The notes under the pieces are model-generated. The model did not search any database, was not told the origin of the DNA, and saw only the letters and a list, made by a program, of their open reading frames with translations. Below are positions 11,845 through 61,953 of a DNA stretch of 64,000 nucleotides, one piece after another. The stretch is from Paragordius varius (lineage: Eukaryota > Nematomorpha). A program made the position numbers and the translations under genes. Position 1 is the stretch's first letter, and every line of letters begins with the position of its first letter. Location: the NCBI GenBank assembly GCA_964247055.1, contig OZ176054.1, forward strand, positions 11,966,001-12,030,000. The letters are read 5' to 3'.

Positions 11845-13973
11845 ATGCAATTAAAACCATCCCCACCCAAAATATCGATAAATGATATATCATTCGAATC
11901 GGAGTCAAGTTTTATTCATATCTATGTGACTGATAACACAACAGTACTACATAATCAACATGGAAGGCGTCGAAATTCTTTTTCTTTTATTCCGGAAGCC
12001 AGTGATTTAAACTATTCTGATGAAGAAGTACAGCCTATAGCGTCCTACAAAGATAGCGAATGGCCATCGGAAAAATTAATTCGTTCCATTTCAGACATTA
12101 GTTCCTCCCTATCAAATCTCAGTGTACCCGAAGATTTTCCAGTAAATTAAATTTTAGAGCTGATCAATATATTATAAATTTTGTCTCTTGTTAACGAATT
12201 TAGAATAAAAGTTTAGATAGAGATGTAAAATATATGTAGTTCTTCTTTTGAAAAAGATACTACCATGTATTGAAAATTTTTGATATACTAAATTGTACGA
12301 TAATTTAAATTATGATTTTAACCTCAATGTCTAAATATTATAACGAGATATTTGAATCCACTTATTTTATAACTATCCTTTTTATAAAGGCTAGATGATA
12401 AGAGGTTGAAAGATGGGGAATAGTTTATTAATACTCAATTTTAAACCAACGATTCTCAAATTAATAGTTTTCTGTTTAAACCAATAAATTAATGTTGCTG
12501 AAAAAATATTTCGAAATTAAAATACATATATTCATATAATAGTGTCAAATTTGGGAAAAAGACGAAAATGCAATATTAACTCAACAAGAAAAATACGAAA
12601 CCACCAACGCGTCATCGAATGAGCGGGTAGAAAGTAGGATCGGTGATATCGAATTATATAACTATGATTTCTTACGACTAGTTAGTAATTTATGATATAT
12701 TATTTATACATTGTATTTAATTATTTAAACCAGGCGACATTATGTGCTACCGGCGAAAAAAATTTAAAACCCTTAAAATTTTATAAATTGTAAAAATATT
12801 CGATTGCAAAATCGCGGTAAAATTAACTTACAATATTATAATTATTTTCATTGTTTAGAATGCGGCTCGCTGAGGCATTTGTATTGGGTATGTGTCCCTG
12901 ATTAACCACCAATAATTTTTTATTAATCAATAATTTTTTTGTCAACAAAACTTATAAAAGGCTTTATATGAGTCCTTGTAACATAAATTCTCGCGCTCCA
13001 ATATATTCGACGAAATTTTTATTTATATAAAACTTACAGTAAAAACTGAAATTATACGGACAAAACGTAAAAATTTAAAGACAAATATTTTTTTTCTAAA
13101 AGACAACCATACTTTTAAGCCTTACTTTTAATTATATAATTACAATTTTAAAATATACAATTAATTGTGTCCCAATATAGATATCAATTCTATAATATGC
13201 AATTTTAAACAATGAGTGATCATTATAATAATTTAAGAAGTATGTTTGTCTTTTGAAAAAAAAAATATTTGACTTTGTATTTTTAAGTTTTGTCCGTATA
13301 TTTTCAATTTTTTCTGTATGTATTTCATCCTTAGCTTCAAATCGTGAAAAATGAACTATATCCTCAATCGGAATCCCAGATGAATGAGCCCGATCAATGG
13401 AAGCTAAATAATCCAGGTATTGTGAAACACCTTGAAAATTGCCCAAAATTACATGTTCCAGTGCATTTCTTTAAAATGTGTGGCCTTTCTAATCGACTCC
13501 AAACTATTTTACATCACCAGGGGGATTTTTACAATTCTTTATTCCAAAATTATTCGAACATTGATATAGGGGATATGAGGAGCGGTGAATGTTCTCATAT
13601 GTTAAACCCAAAACAGCACAGTAGTATTAAAGAATTATGTCCGTTGTATGAAACAGCCCTCAAATATTACTATTATCTTCAACCGGTTCAAAGTGCGGAC
13701 CAGCTTGAAAGCACACCAATCAATTGGCAACTTTTCACCCAATGTTTCCAACAATTTATAGATTGCCTACCATATTTTGATGGTCAAAATTTTCCCAACA
13801 ATAATAATTTAATAAGTGATGGTACGGAAACAATCATAAATCAAGCAAATGATTTTATCAAGAGTAATGCATATATTGAGAATTATGATGGTAATATGAT
13901 GTCCAATACTGAAATAAATAAGGATTCTACTCATAATAACGAAGACGCCTTTGTTATTATAAATGAAATGTAA
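11845..13973 (+). CDS. Two-exon gene for a 311-residue protein of unknown function
   Basis: Exon 1 is 11845-12141 (99 codons) and exon 2 is 13335-13973 (212 codons and stop). The donor CCA|GTAAAT and acceptor CATCCTTAG join in phase 0. The ATG at 11845 is preceded in frame by a TGA twelve bases upstream, so it is the likely start. The N-terminal part is acidic and Ser-rich with a basic-Ser patch (GRRRNSFSF) and SISDISSSLSNLS. The second exon has a more structured middle (HLENCPKLHVPVHFFKMC; LYETALKYYYYLQPV; WQLFTQCFQQFIDCLPYF) and an Asn-rich tail ending FVIINEM. I see no signal peptide, membrane segment or familiar motif, and I do not recognise the family. A polyadenylation-like AATAAA lies at 14019. 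MITE B3 occupies the end of the intron. Confidence 0.72.
13035..13318. mobile_element. Palindromic MITE B3, ending 15 nt before a splice acceptor
   Basis: The arms begin TACAGTAAAAACTGAAATTA at 13035 and close with the inverse ending CTGTA at 13318. This is the best preserved B copy in its GTCCGTATA and ACAAAACG portions. It forms the 3' part of the intron of the two-exon gene. The acceptor AG is at 13333-13334, leaving a short pyrimidine-bearing stretch outside the element. Confidence 0.75.
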
Positions 13974-15189
13974 TCTCTCATAAATGTATATTGTGATTCA
14001 TTTGTTTGTGTATATAAAAATAAATGATTTTTAATTTGCTATTTTCAAAATTCAATTTGGATAAGATAATGTTTAAAATGTTCAAAGTTTGGTATAATTG
14101 ACGCTTTATTTATTTAATGTTTTTGGACAAGGTAGAGGATGCGTTCGTGTTTAGAGAATTTTGCAGGCAATTACATATTGGGGTACTTTTATACCCAGAG
14201 CTGTAACTTGTAATAAACTACTCCGAGTTTTCGGTTAAAGTATAATTATCAAACCCTGTTTTGTATGTTATAAAAACATTCATATTTGTTTACAATTTTA
14301 CATTTTTTTCTAAAAGTTTTTTTAAGGAAGCATGCATTTAAAAGGCTAAAAATGCATGTTTTATATCTTGCCATTTCTTTTTGAGCTATTTAAGTTTTAA
14401 ATAGCTCTGATATAAAACTTCATCAAAAGGTTATAAAGTTATTAAATTAAGAGTAATCTAAAATTTTAGATTGTATGATGCAAAATTGTTAAAAATTAAA
14501 GATCTTTGGTTTTTGTGAATCATTAATGTGAATTTATATTTATCACCCAAACTATTGGTATAATAAAAATTATTAACCCCTGAGGGTAAAGAATATCCAA
14601 CCCCCTTACAGTATTGCAGTAATACGACATACCTTATTTTTTCAAATTTTTCTAGCAATGACCCTATATAAACTCATAAATTTCATAAAAAACCCATAAC
14701 CTGGAAAAATACGATTTTGACATAATAGGAAAAAAATTTATTTATATTATACAAATTCCATAAATATTATGTAATAAATGACAATATATTCATAAAAGAT
14801 GGAATAATTATATCAAGGAAAGTGAATGTATTCAAAAGGAATGTTTCATGAAAACTAATGAATAAATAAGATAATAAATACAGTAATAATTACTATCGTA
14901 ATTGCACAAATTAAATATGTTGGATAAGCAAAAAAGTAATGAAAATTTATCTAATACTATAATAAAATATAAAAAATATTTGGTTCTACAAAGTGTATAC
15001 TGAAATAACTACTATAAAATTTAAATAAAATCTGTATTATGCAAAAAATTTTCTTGTTTTAAATATTTAGTCATTTTTAGGGTAATATGCATTCTCCAAG
15101 CGTAATTGATCAATGTAAAAAGTAGCGATAGTCCCATTTATGCACCCAGCAATCAAATACCTAATTTTAATATGATATCAATTAATCTA
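13974..15189. other. Intergenic stretch downstream of the two-exon gene
   Basis: No exon is supported here. The interval holds the putative polyadenylation signal at 14019 and a short perfect hairpin (arms GAGCTATTTA and TAAATAGCTC, about 14382-14406). The rest is AT-rich sequence without recognisable repeats. Confidence 0.5.
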
Positions 15190-15380
15190 TACCATTTACA
15201 ATTCAAAATCAGCCTTGAACAATTCAAATTCACTCTTGAACAATTCAATTTCCCCTCAAATAAAAATTATGTTTTTTAAGATAAAATACTTATATTTTTG
15301 ATATTTTTAAAAAATAAAATTTTGCTTAAAATTAAAATGATACTGAAAAAATAATAAACTATGGTCATAAAGATATACTT

Positions 15381-18300
15381 TAAAAATAAGATACAATAAT
15401 CTAAATAAAAACTTCAAATCTATATCGGAACCATTTAAAATTGGCTCTTGGAATGTTGGAACAATGGTTAATAAGCAATGGCTGGTAATAGATACGGTGC
15501 GAAACTTAGATTTAAACATATGCTGTTTACAAGAAACTCGATATAAAAATGCAGGTATAAAACACTTTGATGGTTATTCATTACTATACCAAGGTGGGAA
15601 CAAAGGACAATCTGGCGTCGCTATAATGATGAAAGAAACACACCGACAAAACCTAATTACCGTGACCCGGCACAGTGATAGAATTATTCAAGCTAGAATG
15701 ATATACAACAAATTGATCCTCAATGTTATTTCCGTATATGCACCCCAAAAAGGCTTGCCCGATAAATGCAAGCTGGATTTTTGGGATCAGCTCTATCAAA
15801 TATGTTCCAATATACCCGAAACAGACTGTATAATGATTGGAGGAGATTTAAATGCACATGTTGGAAGCAGCGAAGGTTTTTCTGGTATACATGGAGGATA
15901 CAACTTTGATAATCGGGACAAAGAAGGAGAAAATGTCTTAGAATTCTGTGCAGCTCAGCGACTACAGTTAGCAAACACTTTGTTCACCAAAAGCAAAAAG
16001 AAACTGATTACATACACTTCTGGCAATAATAATACAACAATAGACTACATCCTAATTAGCCAACACATTCGAAAATATCTGGTAAATACAACCACTTATA
16101 ACTCTGAAACACAGCATAAAGTTTTAACATCAATTTTCAAATTTAACTCAAGGCCTTTCAATCATAGAACCAAACCTAAACTTAATATACACAAGTTTAA
16201 AAAACCTGATATAATGAATAATTTCAAAAAGTCGCTTAACTTAAACATTGATAATCTTGACGTTGAAGACTCCTGGCAAAGTCTAAGAAGCAATACGATT
16301 GAAAATGTAGAAAAATGGTGTGGTAGAAGAAAGAGCAAAGCCCAAAAGAAATGGTGGTGGGACGATGCAATTAAGCCATTACTTAAAGAAAAGGCGCGTT
16401 TGTATAAAAAATGGAAGAAATCGAAAACAGAAAACGACAAAACTGAGTATTATAAATACAACAAAAAGGTTCAAAAAGAAATAAATAAATTAATGAATGA
16501 AAAGGCTAAAGATACTGCCGATAAATTGGAAAAGGAAATCCAAAATAATAAAATTTTTAAACATATGAAACTTTACAATAATAACAAAAAAGATATACCA
16601 ACGATTAAATGTATAAAAGATAATAATAATAATTTACAAATACAACCAGAATTAATTAAATCCATATGGCAAAAATATATGGAGCAAAATCTAAACAACC
16701 CTTTAACACCCATAATAAATTCTGACCGAGATCCCTGTTGTGGCCCATTAAATACATTCACAATACAAGAAATTGAGATTGCTTTAGACCAAATGAAATC
16801 AAACAAGGCTTCGGGCCCTAGTGAACTATGTTTTGATATCATTAAATTAATACCCAATATAACCATGCTTCTAACAAATTTATTTAACAAAATAATAGAT
16901 GAAATGAAAATACCCAAAGACTGGGAAAAAAGCATTATATTTCCCATTTTCAAAAATAAAGGAGATATCCTAACCTGTTCCTCATACAGGCCCTTAAAAC
17001 TTCTTGAACATGGGTTAAAAATTTTTGAAATGTGCCTCAAAAATCGTATCGTCCAGCTCATATCAATTAATCCAATGCAATTCGCCTTTTCAGCGGGCAA
17101 AAGCACAATCGATCCAATTTTCCTACTCAGACAATTACAAGATAAATACCGAGCAAAAGGTCGTAAACTATTCCACCTTTTTGTCGATTTAGAAAAGGCT
17201 TACGACTCAGTACCTAGAGCACTAATAATAGAATCACTGCGCTACAACAACGTAGATGAATATACCATTAAGTTAATTATGTTAATCTACACTAACTCAA
17301 TCAGTTGTGTTCTTACTCCTGTTGGGAATTCAGAGTATTTTAGTATAAATACTGGGCTGCATCAGGGATCTGTCCTTAGCCCACTTCTTTTTATAGCTAT
17401 AGTTGATTACATAACAAAAGATATGAGAGAAGGTCTGCCTTATGAAATTCTTTATGCAGACGACCTCATAATCACTGCCGAAGATATTTCAATACTCGAA
17501 AATAAATATCTTATATGGTCAAAACAATTACATAAATACGGTCTTAAAATCAATAAAAACAAAACTAAAATTCTAATCACAGGAGATGAACATAAAACTA
17601 TAAAGTTCCCATGCCCAGTGTGCACCACTGAGGTAAAACTAAACTCACTTTGTTGTACAAAATGCAGAAATTGGGTCCATAAAAAATGTTCCAACATAAA
17701 AGGAAAGTTAATTAATAATAATAATTTCATCTGCACACCATGTGCTTCATCAATACCACTGCCAATACCGAATCCACGTACTTTAAACTTTAATGGAGAT
17801 AAACTAGAAGTGGTAACATCTTTTCCATATCTGGGCGATTATATAGCATCTGATGGTTCTTTGAGGGATGCCATTTCTCATAGAATCAGACAAGGATGGG
17901 CCAAATTCAATCAATTAAAATATATTTTAACTAATAAAAATATCAAATCGAATCACAAGATAAAGATTTACAAAATGGGAATAAGACCAGCTATGACATA
18001 CGCTACAGAAACCTGGGCCCTTACAGCAACAGACCTAAATAGACTTACTAGAGCTGAAAATCACATGCTCAAAATCTGCAACAATAATTTTGATAATACC
18101 ATAGAAGAAGATGAACCCATAGCTTTATTCATCCAGCGCAATCGATTGCGATATTACGGACATATTCAACGTATGAATTCCGATAACTGGGTCCAAAAAA
18201 TACAACATTTAAATATACCCGGCCCAAACAGAAAAGGCCGCCCTAAGCTCACATGGTCCAAACAGCTGACCCAAGATCTATCACACTTCAATATTGAACA

Positions 18301-18391
18301 CGAACAAGTCTTTGATAGGACATTGTTCAGGAAGTTGGTGCATGGAAACCCCAGATACCCTGGGACCTAAAATGAATGGATGGATGGATGG
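15381..18391 (+). mobile_element. RTE-type LINE with open ORF, inserted in MITE A1
   Basis: The borders are defined by the break in the MITE consensus. The element is about 3.0 kb, has almost no 5' untranslated sequence, and ends in a short ATGG repeat (18372-18390) directly after the stop, as RTE-clade LINEs often do. There is no poly(A) tail and no clear target-site duplication. The single open frame makes this a young insertion relative to the MITE it broke. Confidence 0.85.
15464..18370 (+). CDS. LINE polyprotein: AP-type endonuclease, reverse transcriptase, zinc finger
   Basis: The frame encodes 968 residues from the first ATG, but it stays open upstream to the element edge. The conserved endonuclease start KIGSWNVGTM lies across that ATG, so translation or the ancestral start was probably further 5'. 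Endonuclease landmarks are CCLQETR (E24), GGDLNAHVG (126-134) and TIDYILIS (D194). The usual final SDH motif reads TQH (about 216-218), so the catalytic Asp is replaced. Reverse transcriptase landmarks are SYRPLKLLEHGLKIFE, FVDLEKAYDSVP (about 571-582), LHQGSVLSPLLF and YADD (664-667). A Cys/His zinc-binding segment (about 717-760, CPVC, CTKC, WVHKKC, CTPC) sits between the YADD domain and the C-terminal YLGDYIASDGS and LRYYGHIQRM blocks. This arrangement is known in marine-invertebrate RTE-like LINEs. Confidence 0.85.
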   Translation: MVNKQWLVIDTVRNLDLNICCLQETRYKNAGIKHFDGYSLLYQGGNKGQSGVAIMMKETHRQNLITVTRHSDRIIQARMIYNKLILNVISVYAPQKGLPDKCKLDFWDQLYQICSNIPETDCIMIGGDLNAHVGSSEGFSGIHGGYNFDNRDKEGENVLEFCAAQRLQLANTLFTKSKKKLITYTSGNNNTTIDYILISQHIRKYLVNTTTYNSETQHKVLTSIFKFNSRPFNHRTKPKLNIHKFKKPDIMNNFKKSLNLNIDNLDVEDSWQSLRSNTIENVEKWCGRRKSKAQKKWWWDDAIKPLLKEKARLYKKWKKSKTENDKTEYYKYNKKVQKEINKLMNEKAKDTADKLEKEIQNNKIFKHMKLYNNNKKDIPTIKCIKDNNNNLQIQPELIKSIWQKYMEQNLNNPLTPIINSDRDPCCGPLNTFTIQEIEIALDQMKSNKASGPSELCFDIIKLIPNITMLLTNLFNKIIDEMKIPKDWEKSIIFPIFKNKGDILTCSSYRPLKLLEHGLKIFEMCLKNRIVQLISINPMQFAFSAGKSTIDPIFLLRQLQDKYRAKGRKLFHLFVDLEKAYDSVPRALIIESLRYNNVDEYTIKLIMLIYTNSISCVLTPVGNSEYFSINTGLHQGSVLSPLLFIAIVDYITKDMREGLPYEILYADDLIITAEDISILENKYLIWSKQLHKYGLKINKNKTKILITGDEHKTIKFPCPVCTTEVKLNSLCCTKCRNWVHKKCSNIKGKLINNNNFICTPCASSIPLPIPNPRTLNFNGDKLEVVTSFPYLGDYIASDGSLRDAISHRIRQGWAKFNQLKYILTNKNIKSNHKIKIYKMGIRPAMTYATETWALTATDLNRLTRAENHMLKICNNNFDNTIEEDEPIALFIQRNRLRYYGHIQRMNSDNWVQKIQHLNIPGPNRKGRPKLTWSKQLTQDLSHFNIEHEQVFDRTLFRKLVHGNPRYPGT

Positions 18392-18523
18392 ATCAATGAT
18401 GAGTTATATTAGTTTAATAGCACATATTTTTTTAGGGAGAATTTGAATTGTTTAAGGGTGAATTTAAATTGTTCGAGGGTAAAATTTGAATTGGTCAAGG
18501 GTGAATTTGAACTGTAAATGGTA

Positions 18524-19367
18524 TATAAATATATGTAAGGCAAATAGATTGAAAATATTTTTTTAAAAAAAATGTGGAGTTTGCAAAATAAAATAAGAGT
18601 TTTAATTAAATTTATATAAAAAGTAAAATACAAATAAATTTTAAAACATAAAACCATACTTTTTATAACCTTGATTATTTTATTATTCTCTATTTTGTCG
18701 CCCAAAACGATGAATTATAATTATCCAAATCAAGATTGTATAAACATGGTTATATTTTTGAAAAATATTTGTTTTTTAGTGTTTACAGTTTCTGTACAAT
18801 ATCTATTTTTTCAATAATAAAGAGCTTTAAGAAACCATCAATTTTATGAATTATCTATGAAAAATAATATTAGGGTTGTAAATATGGGTAAAAGAGACCG
18901 TTAATCTCAATGGTAAAACATTTTATGGAGATTATTTTCTTGGCCTACCTTTGCAATTAGAAGTCATAACGTGTCGAAAATGAGTTATATTTTACAATTT
19001 TTTTTCAAAAAGATGCTTTATATTTATTTAATTGAAAAATTTAGTGTCACAAGACAGTATTGTATGGAGTATATCCAGTTAAATTAAATATTAGAATCAT
19101 ATATATGTACATTATTATATTTGCATAATTACAATACCTCTTTAAATTTTCGTTTCATAAAGCCACCTATTGCTTGATAGAAAGTACTATGACTTCTAAA
19201 TGCAAAGGTAGGCTAAGAAAAAAATATCCATAAAATGTTTTACTATAAAGACGGCGTGTTCCGCCAAAACTCTTTTGATTATTAAAAATTTAATGGCTTT
19301 ATTTTTAAACTTTGGAAAATTACCTGCAATTTATGGCTTAATATAATTTAAAAAAACCAATAGCCTG
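18524..19367. other. Intergenic region 3' of neurobeachin
   Basis: It contains MITE D1 (18911-19244) and a minus-strand AATAAA (19298-19303) that could serve neurobeachin polyadenylation. A final neurobeachin coding exon could lie here, but I found none with a matching reading. Confidence 0.5.
18911..19244. mobile_element. Palindromic MITE D1
   Basis: The left end TAAAACATTTTATGGAGATT and the right end (inverse, CCATAAAATGTTTTA) frame arms sharing TTAGCCTACCTTTGCAATTAG with MITE D2 (21899-22324). The right arm also keeps CGTTTCATAAAGCCACC, as D2 does. The centre has no hammerhead motif, unlike D2. It is non-coding. Confidence 0.7.
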
Positions 19368-57981
<38,614 letters not shown>

Positions 57982-58524
57982 ATTTAAAATAAATCCGAAA
58001 GATTATATGATTGCAACTTTATCCATATGTATACAATATGTATAGCGCATGTTGTATCAATATTAATTAAAAAATAAAAAGCACTAAAAACTTTAACGAT
58101 TGGGATAAAAATAAAAACCATAAGATCTTATTATAGATTATACAAAATAATAATAACGGATATAACCGTGACAACCCACATATCTGCTCAGTCTCTCACA
58201 AAGGGGTAAATTAAATTCCATTTTATGCCATTCGTGTAATATGTGGGTGCAAAAAAATGCTTGAACATTTAAGAAATGCTTGGTAATATTTTTAAATGTT
58301 ATCCCCCAAAAACAATCCCATAATAAAAATAATAATATCCCTACACTAATAATTGAAAATATTAAGTATGAAATAATAACGAGTTTCTCATACTTAGGGA
58401 GCATCTATACCAGTGGTGGAAATCTAAGCCCAGACTATCACACCGTATAAGAAAAGATGGCTAAAATTTATTCAATTATAGTTTATACTCAATAAATCTA
58501 TATCACTCAAAATAAACTAAAACT

Positions 58525-58925
58525 GTAAAAGTTTAGGATTCGCCCAGCTTTATCCTATGCTTGTGAAACGCTATCGCTTGTAAAAACAACACAAACCCGA
58601 CTCCAAGCACAAATGGCAGGCTGTGCTACATAAATAATAATATCCCAGATTACAATCATACAATCACATCTTATTGTAAGATAATGCGTTTCCAATCGGC
58701 TACATCATGCGAATGAATGACGGAGGTTGTGTCAAACATATTTGGAGCAACGCTTCGACGGCCCACATCGATGCGGACCGCCATGCCCTACTTGGCTAAA
58801 TCTTATTTACCAAGATCTCATTATCCTTAAATCCTGAGTACTAAGATCAATACCGGGCTAGCATTCAAGGCACCTCCGCCAACCGGAAATAAGTCAATGA
58901 TGATGATGAAGAGACTATAGATTCA
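58525..58925 (+). mobile_element. Decayed 3' end of an RTE-type LINE
   Basis: The plus strand reads RIRPALSYACETLSLVKTTQ and further on YIMRMNDGGCVKHIWS, then a shifted-frame TWLNLIYQDL. This is the C-terminal order of RTE-like polyproteins (compare RPAMTYATETWALTATDLNR in the LINE at 17991). It ends in an ATG-rich short repeat (58901-58914), as these LINEs do. Stops and frame changes show that it is dead. It lies about 550 bp upstream of the neurobeachin start. Confidence 0.65.
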
Positions 58926-60779
58926 CTCTGTATAAAACTTAGCGCTTAACGCTTGATTTTTTTCTCCAGTTGACGATTTCAGAATGAAAACAATTTTATA
59001 TCGTAACATGACTATGATATCGATGACAATATTAGCTCACTCTGCTAGCAATGTATTTTGAATTACATGCACTAATTTAAGATATTTTTATATAGAAAAA
59101 GGTTGCATCAATGTTAAATTAACTACTATTTTAGGTTTGGACTCCCTTTAAAATTAACGCAAAAATAGTAGACGCGGACAAAAATATTAATTTTGTTGGA
59201 TGATTACATCCAAATCAATTGTTTTTATGGTAAAACACAGAAAATTTATTAAAATGTAATTTAGGGTTTTTCACGTGCACACATGGGGTTTGGTGATAAA
59301 ATATTTCAATTCAAGGGTGGCAAGTTTTGCAGTTTACTTGAGCCAGCAGGTATACATTTAAAGATCGGTAAAACGCTTAAGTCAAGTCTTGTACTTGTAA
59401 CATTTTTTGCCACCCAATTCGAATTTCACGAAAATTATTTCAGTCATTTTCTACTAAAATTTATGAAATAAAGCATATATAAAACCAATATGCATTTATT
59501 AAAGTTATTCAAAAATATTATAGATTTTAAATATTGAACAGGTACCAATTTGTAAGTTGATGAAACGTATATAAACACCTTCTATTATTTTAACATAAGT
59601 TTAGCAAATTGTTTTCAGATATAATGCATAATAATAACAGAGTATTTTACTTTACTGATCACCAAAAAAGTAAACTAACCTTTATTTTTATTCTGAAGTG
59701 TTAGACAGAGCATCATCAAATTTTACGGAGAAAGTGTTTTTATAATATCTAAAAGGGTATTCATACCGTTTCCATTATGCCTAAAAATAATATGAGTTAT
59801 GCTCCTACAAAATTTTGCTAAAAAATTAAATTTTTGTAAAAATGCATTCTATGTAATTGAATAAAATCTAGAAAGGAGTCTTTGGTTGAGACTTTTGCGC
59901 TCACAAAATTGTTAGTAATTTAAATGACTTGTCACTGTTCTCGATGATATATATCTAGACTAGAATCAAATATAAATTCATAATATTTCCTTTTTTTATA
60001 TTATTAATTATTTTTGTTAAACTGTTAATGCCAAAATTCATGTAAATTCGTTTTGTGTCATTGAAAATAAAAAAGTTATTTTTGAATTTTTAATGTTTAT
60101 ATGATCTTGCAAAACAGGATCGAATTGCGCCAGCTTTTATAATGTAGATTATCAGTATTGGAATTTCTGGCTTATAGTTTCGATATGTCCTTTAAGGAGA
60201 AAATTTGTGTATTAAGGTATTCCATACAGGCTAATATTCGATGCAAAATGTTTCTCTACCACTGTGAATTGGACTGAAGACGAGGTTCCAGAGATGAATC
60301 TTTTCCCTTTTATTTTTTAACCTTTTTCTGTATCTTTCCATGTTATATATGCTTTGCGGTGAGTTGGACAATTCTCATTCTTGATCAATTCCTTTTCTTT
60401 CTTCATTTAAAAAAACCAAATTTTGTGAAAGATGACTGTGAGGTTGTAGCAAATAATAAAAAACAAAAGCATTAGGCAGAATTGTTTTTTGTTGAATAAA
60501 AGAGCAATGATCTTTCATATATCTTCATCACTGATACGTCCGAAAAACCAGAATTTTACATTGACGAACGATAATTTGTTAATTCATTAAGAATGCTTTT
60601 ATTATGGATTCTAGAACCAGGAATTAATTCTGTACGAAGTTGATTATAGGAGTATATTAAACTTTAAATAGGTTACCTCGTTTGAATCAATGGCAGATGG
60701 TACAATTATATTTAATCATTTTTTGTTTGTGGACTCCTTATCGTATTATTATTTTTCCTTTATTGTATGGCTACTGTCA

Positions 60780-60930
60780 AAAAATATTGAGGCGCCATTG
60801 TTAGGCAAGGTGTTATCGAAAATATTACGGCTCTAATGTTGGGCAGAGGTGTTGTTTAATTATTATTATCTAAATACGGTCCTGTTGTTGGGCACAGGTG
60901 TTGTTAAGTTATTATCTGAAAGTGTTGTAG
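60780..60930. repeat. Imperfect tandem repeat, about 55-65 bp period
   Basis: Three degenerate units contain GTTGGGCACAGGTGTTGTT followed by TTATTATCTAAATACGG-like sequence. No coding or structural role is apparent. Confidence 0.45.
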
Positions 60931-61953
60931 TCTGATTTCAATTATCTGATTGGACCGCCGTGGTTGGACAGTAAAGTTGAATTAGTATTATGATATTAGC
61001 AGTATGCAAATAAATTTGCAGCCTCTCTTTATTTTTGTGCGGTATAATTTTAGTGTTTTTGTTTTTTATTTTGATAACCGTTAAGTTTAGGCATTCCTGA
61101 TAATAATTTAATTAAAATATTTTTTTGTTATATAAATTATTATCCTATCACCTTCAAGATATATTACAGAGTGATCGATTGGAATATAATTTAAAAATAT
61201 TAAAGCTTTAGCATCGTAAAAATTAAACCGGAACCGTTTTAGGGTCGGGTTCCAAGTCTTTTTTTTCGGCTGTTATATTATTTTATAAATAACTTTTAAT
61301 TTTCGAACGGTCCCACTATATTTTGTTTAATATCTAATTTTTTCTTTTTTTGAGGCAACAGATAACCAATATATACATATGACCATGAAAACAAACAATA
61401 TAATTGTTTAACCGGTTTAAACGTAACTCTAGTCATTTATAAATATTGATTTACAACATATTTGATGGCCATATGTCAAAATAAAGCTGCGTGGTTCATA
61501 TATTAAAAATACTTAAAAATAGTTGTGTCAAAATAAATATATAATTATATTTGATACCTCTCTAATGGATAATTGAATAATGAATAATGAAAAATATTTT
61601 AAAATTAAGAAAAAAAGAGTAAAGTTGCAATTGAGCAGCAAAAAATGGTTATAAGGGAAACAAAAAGGTGAAAAAGTAAAATAAGCACGGCATATTGAAT
61701 GTAAATGTTAATGGTACACCATACCTTATGGGAAAGAAAAATAAACATTTTTTGGGATTGCTCTTTGTTATAATATTTTTAATTTAAATTTTTTTACATG
61801 GTGGCATTGACCAAGCATTACTATAATTTTGAGAGAAAATCAACAAAAAATTAATATAGTTCTTATCTATTATATCTGACATTATTTGAAGGTAGGTTCC
61901 ATGAATGATATGAAGAAGCTAAGGTTAAGAAAGGTAGGCGATCAAGACAAAGT

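Larger units (their letters stand above)
15190..18523. mobile_element. Foldback MITE A1, split by a LINE insertion
   Basis: The left half (about 15190-15380) starts TACCATTTACAATTCAAAA and the right half (about 18392-18523) ends GAACTGTAAATGGTA. Put side by side they match full-length family A copies elsewhere in the window (for example 29659-29947), with about 322 bp of MITE sequence. The arms are built from about 21-bp units containing TTCAAATTCACCCTTGAACA. The host sequence is interrupted by the LINE at 15381-18391. Confidence 0.85.

Noticed and set aside
11966-11972. CTGATGA, a possible second hammerhead core
   Set aside because: It lies in a coding exon, and no GAAA with stem II or stem I pairing follows.
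16162-17736. Long minus-strand frames (up to 177 codons) opposite the LINE
   Set aside because: They lie antisense to the LINE ORF and have no independent motif; they reflect its codon usage.
18700-18790. Minus-strand LYNLDLDNYNSSFW as a possible last neurobeachin exon
   Set aside because: Faint likeness to the family C-terminus, but an in-frame stop precedes it without an acceptor between.
58138-58404. 88-codon minus-strand frame with a hydrophobic segment (LVIISYLIFSIISVGILLFL) just upstream of neurobeachin
   Set aside because: No family match, no supporting splice partner, and hydrophobic frames arise easily in such AT-rich DNA. It also abuts a dead LINE. Mentioned only in the flank entry.
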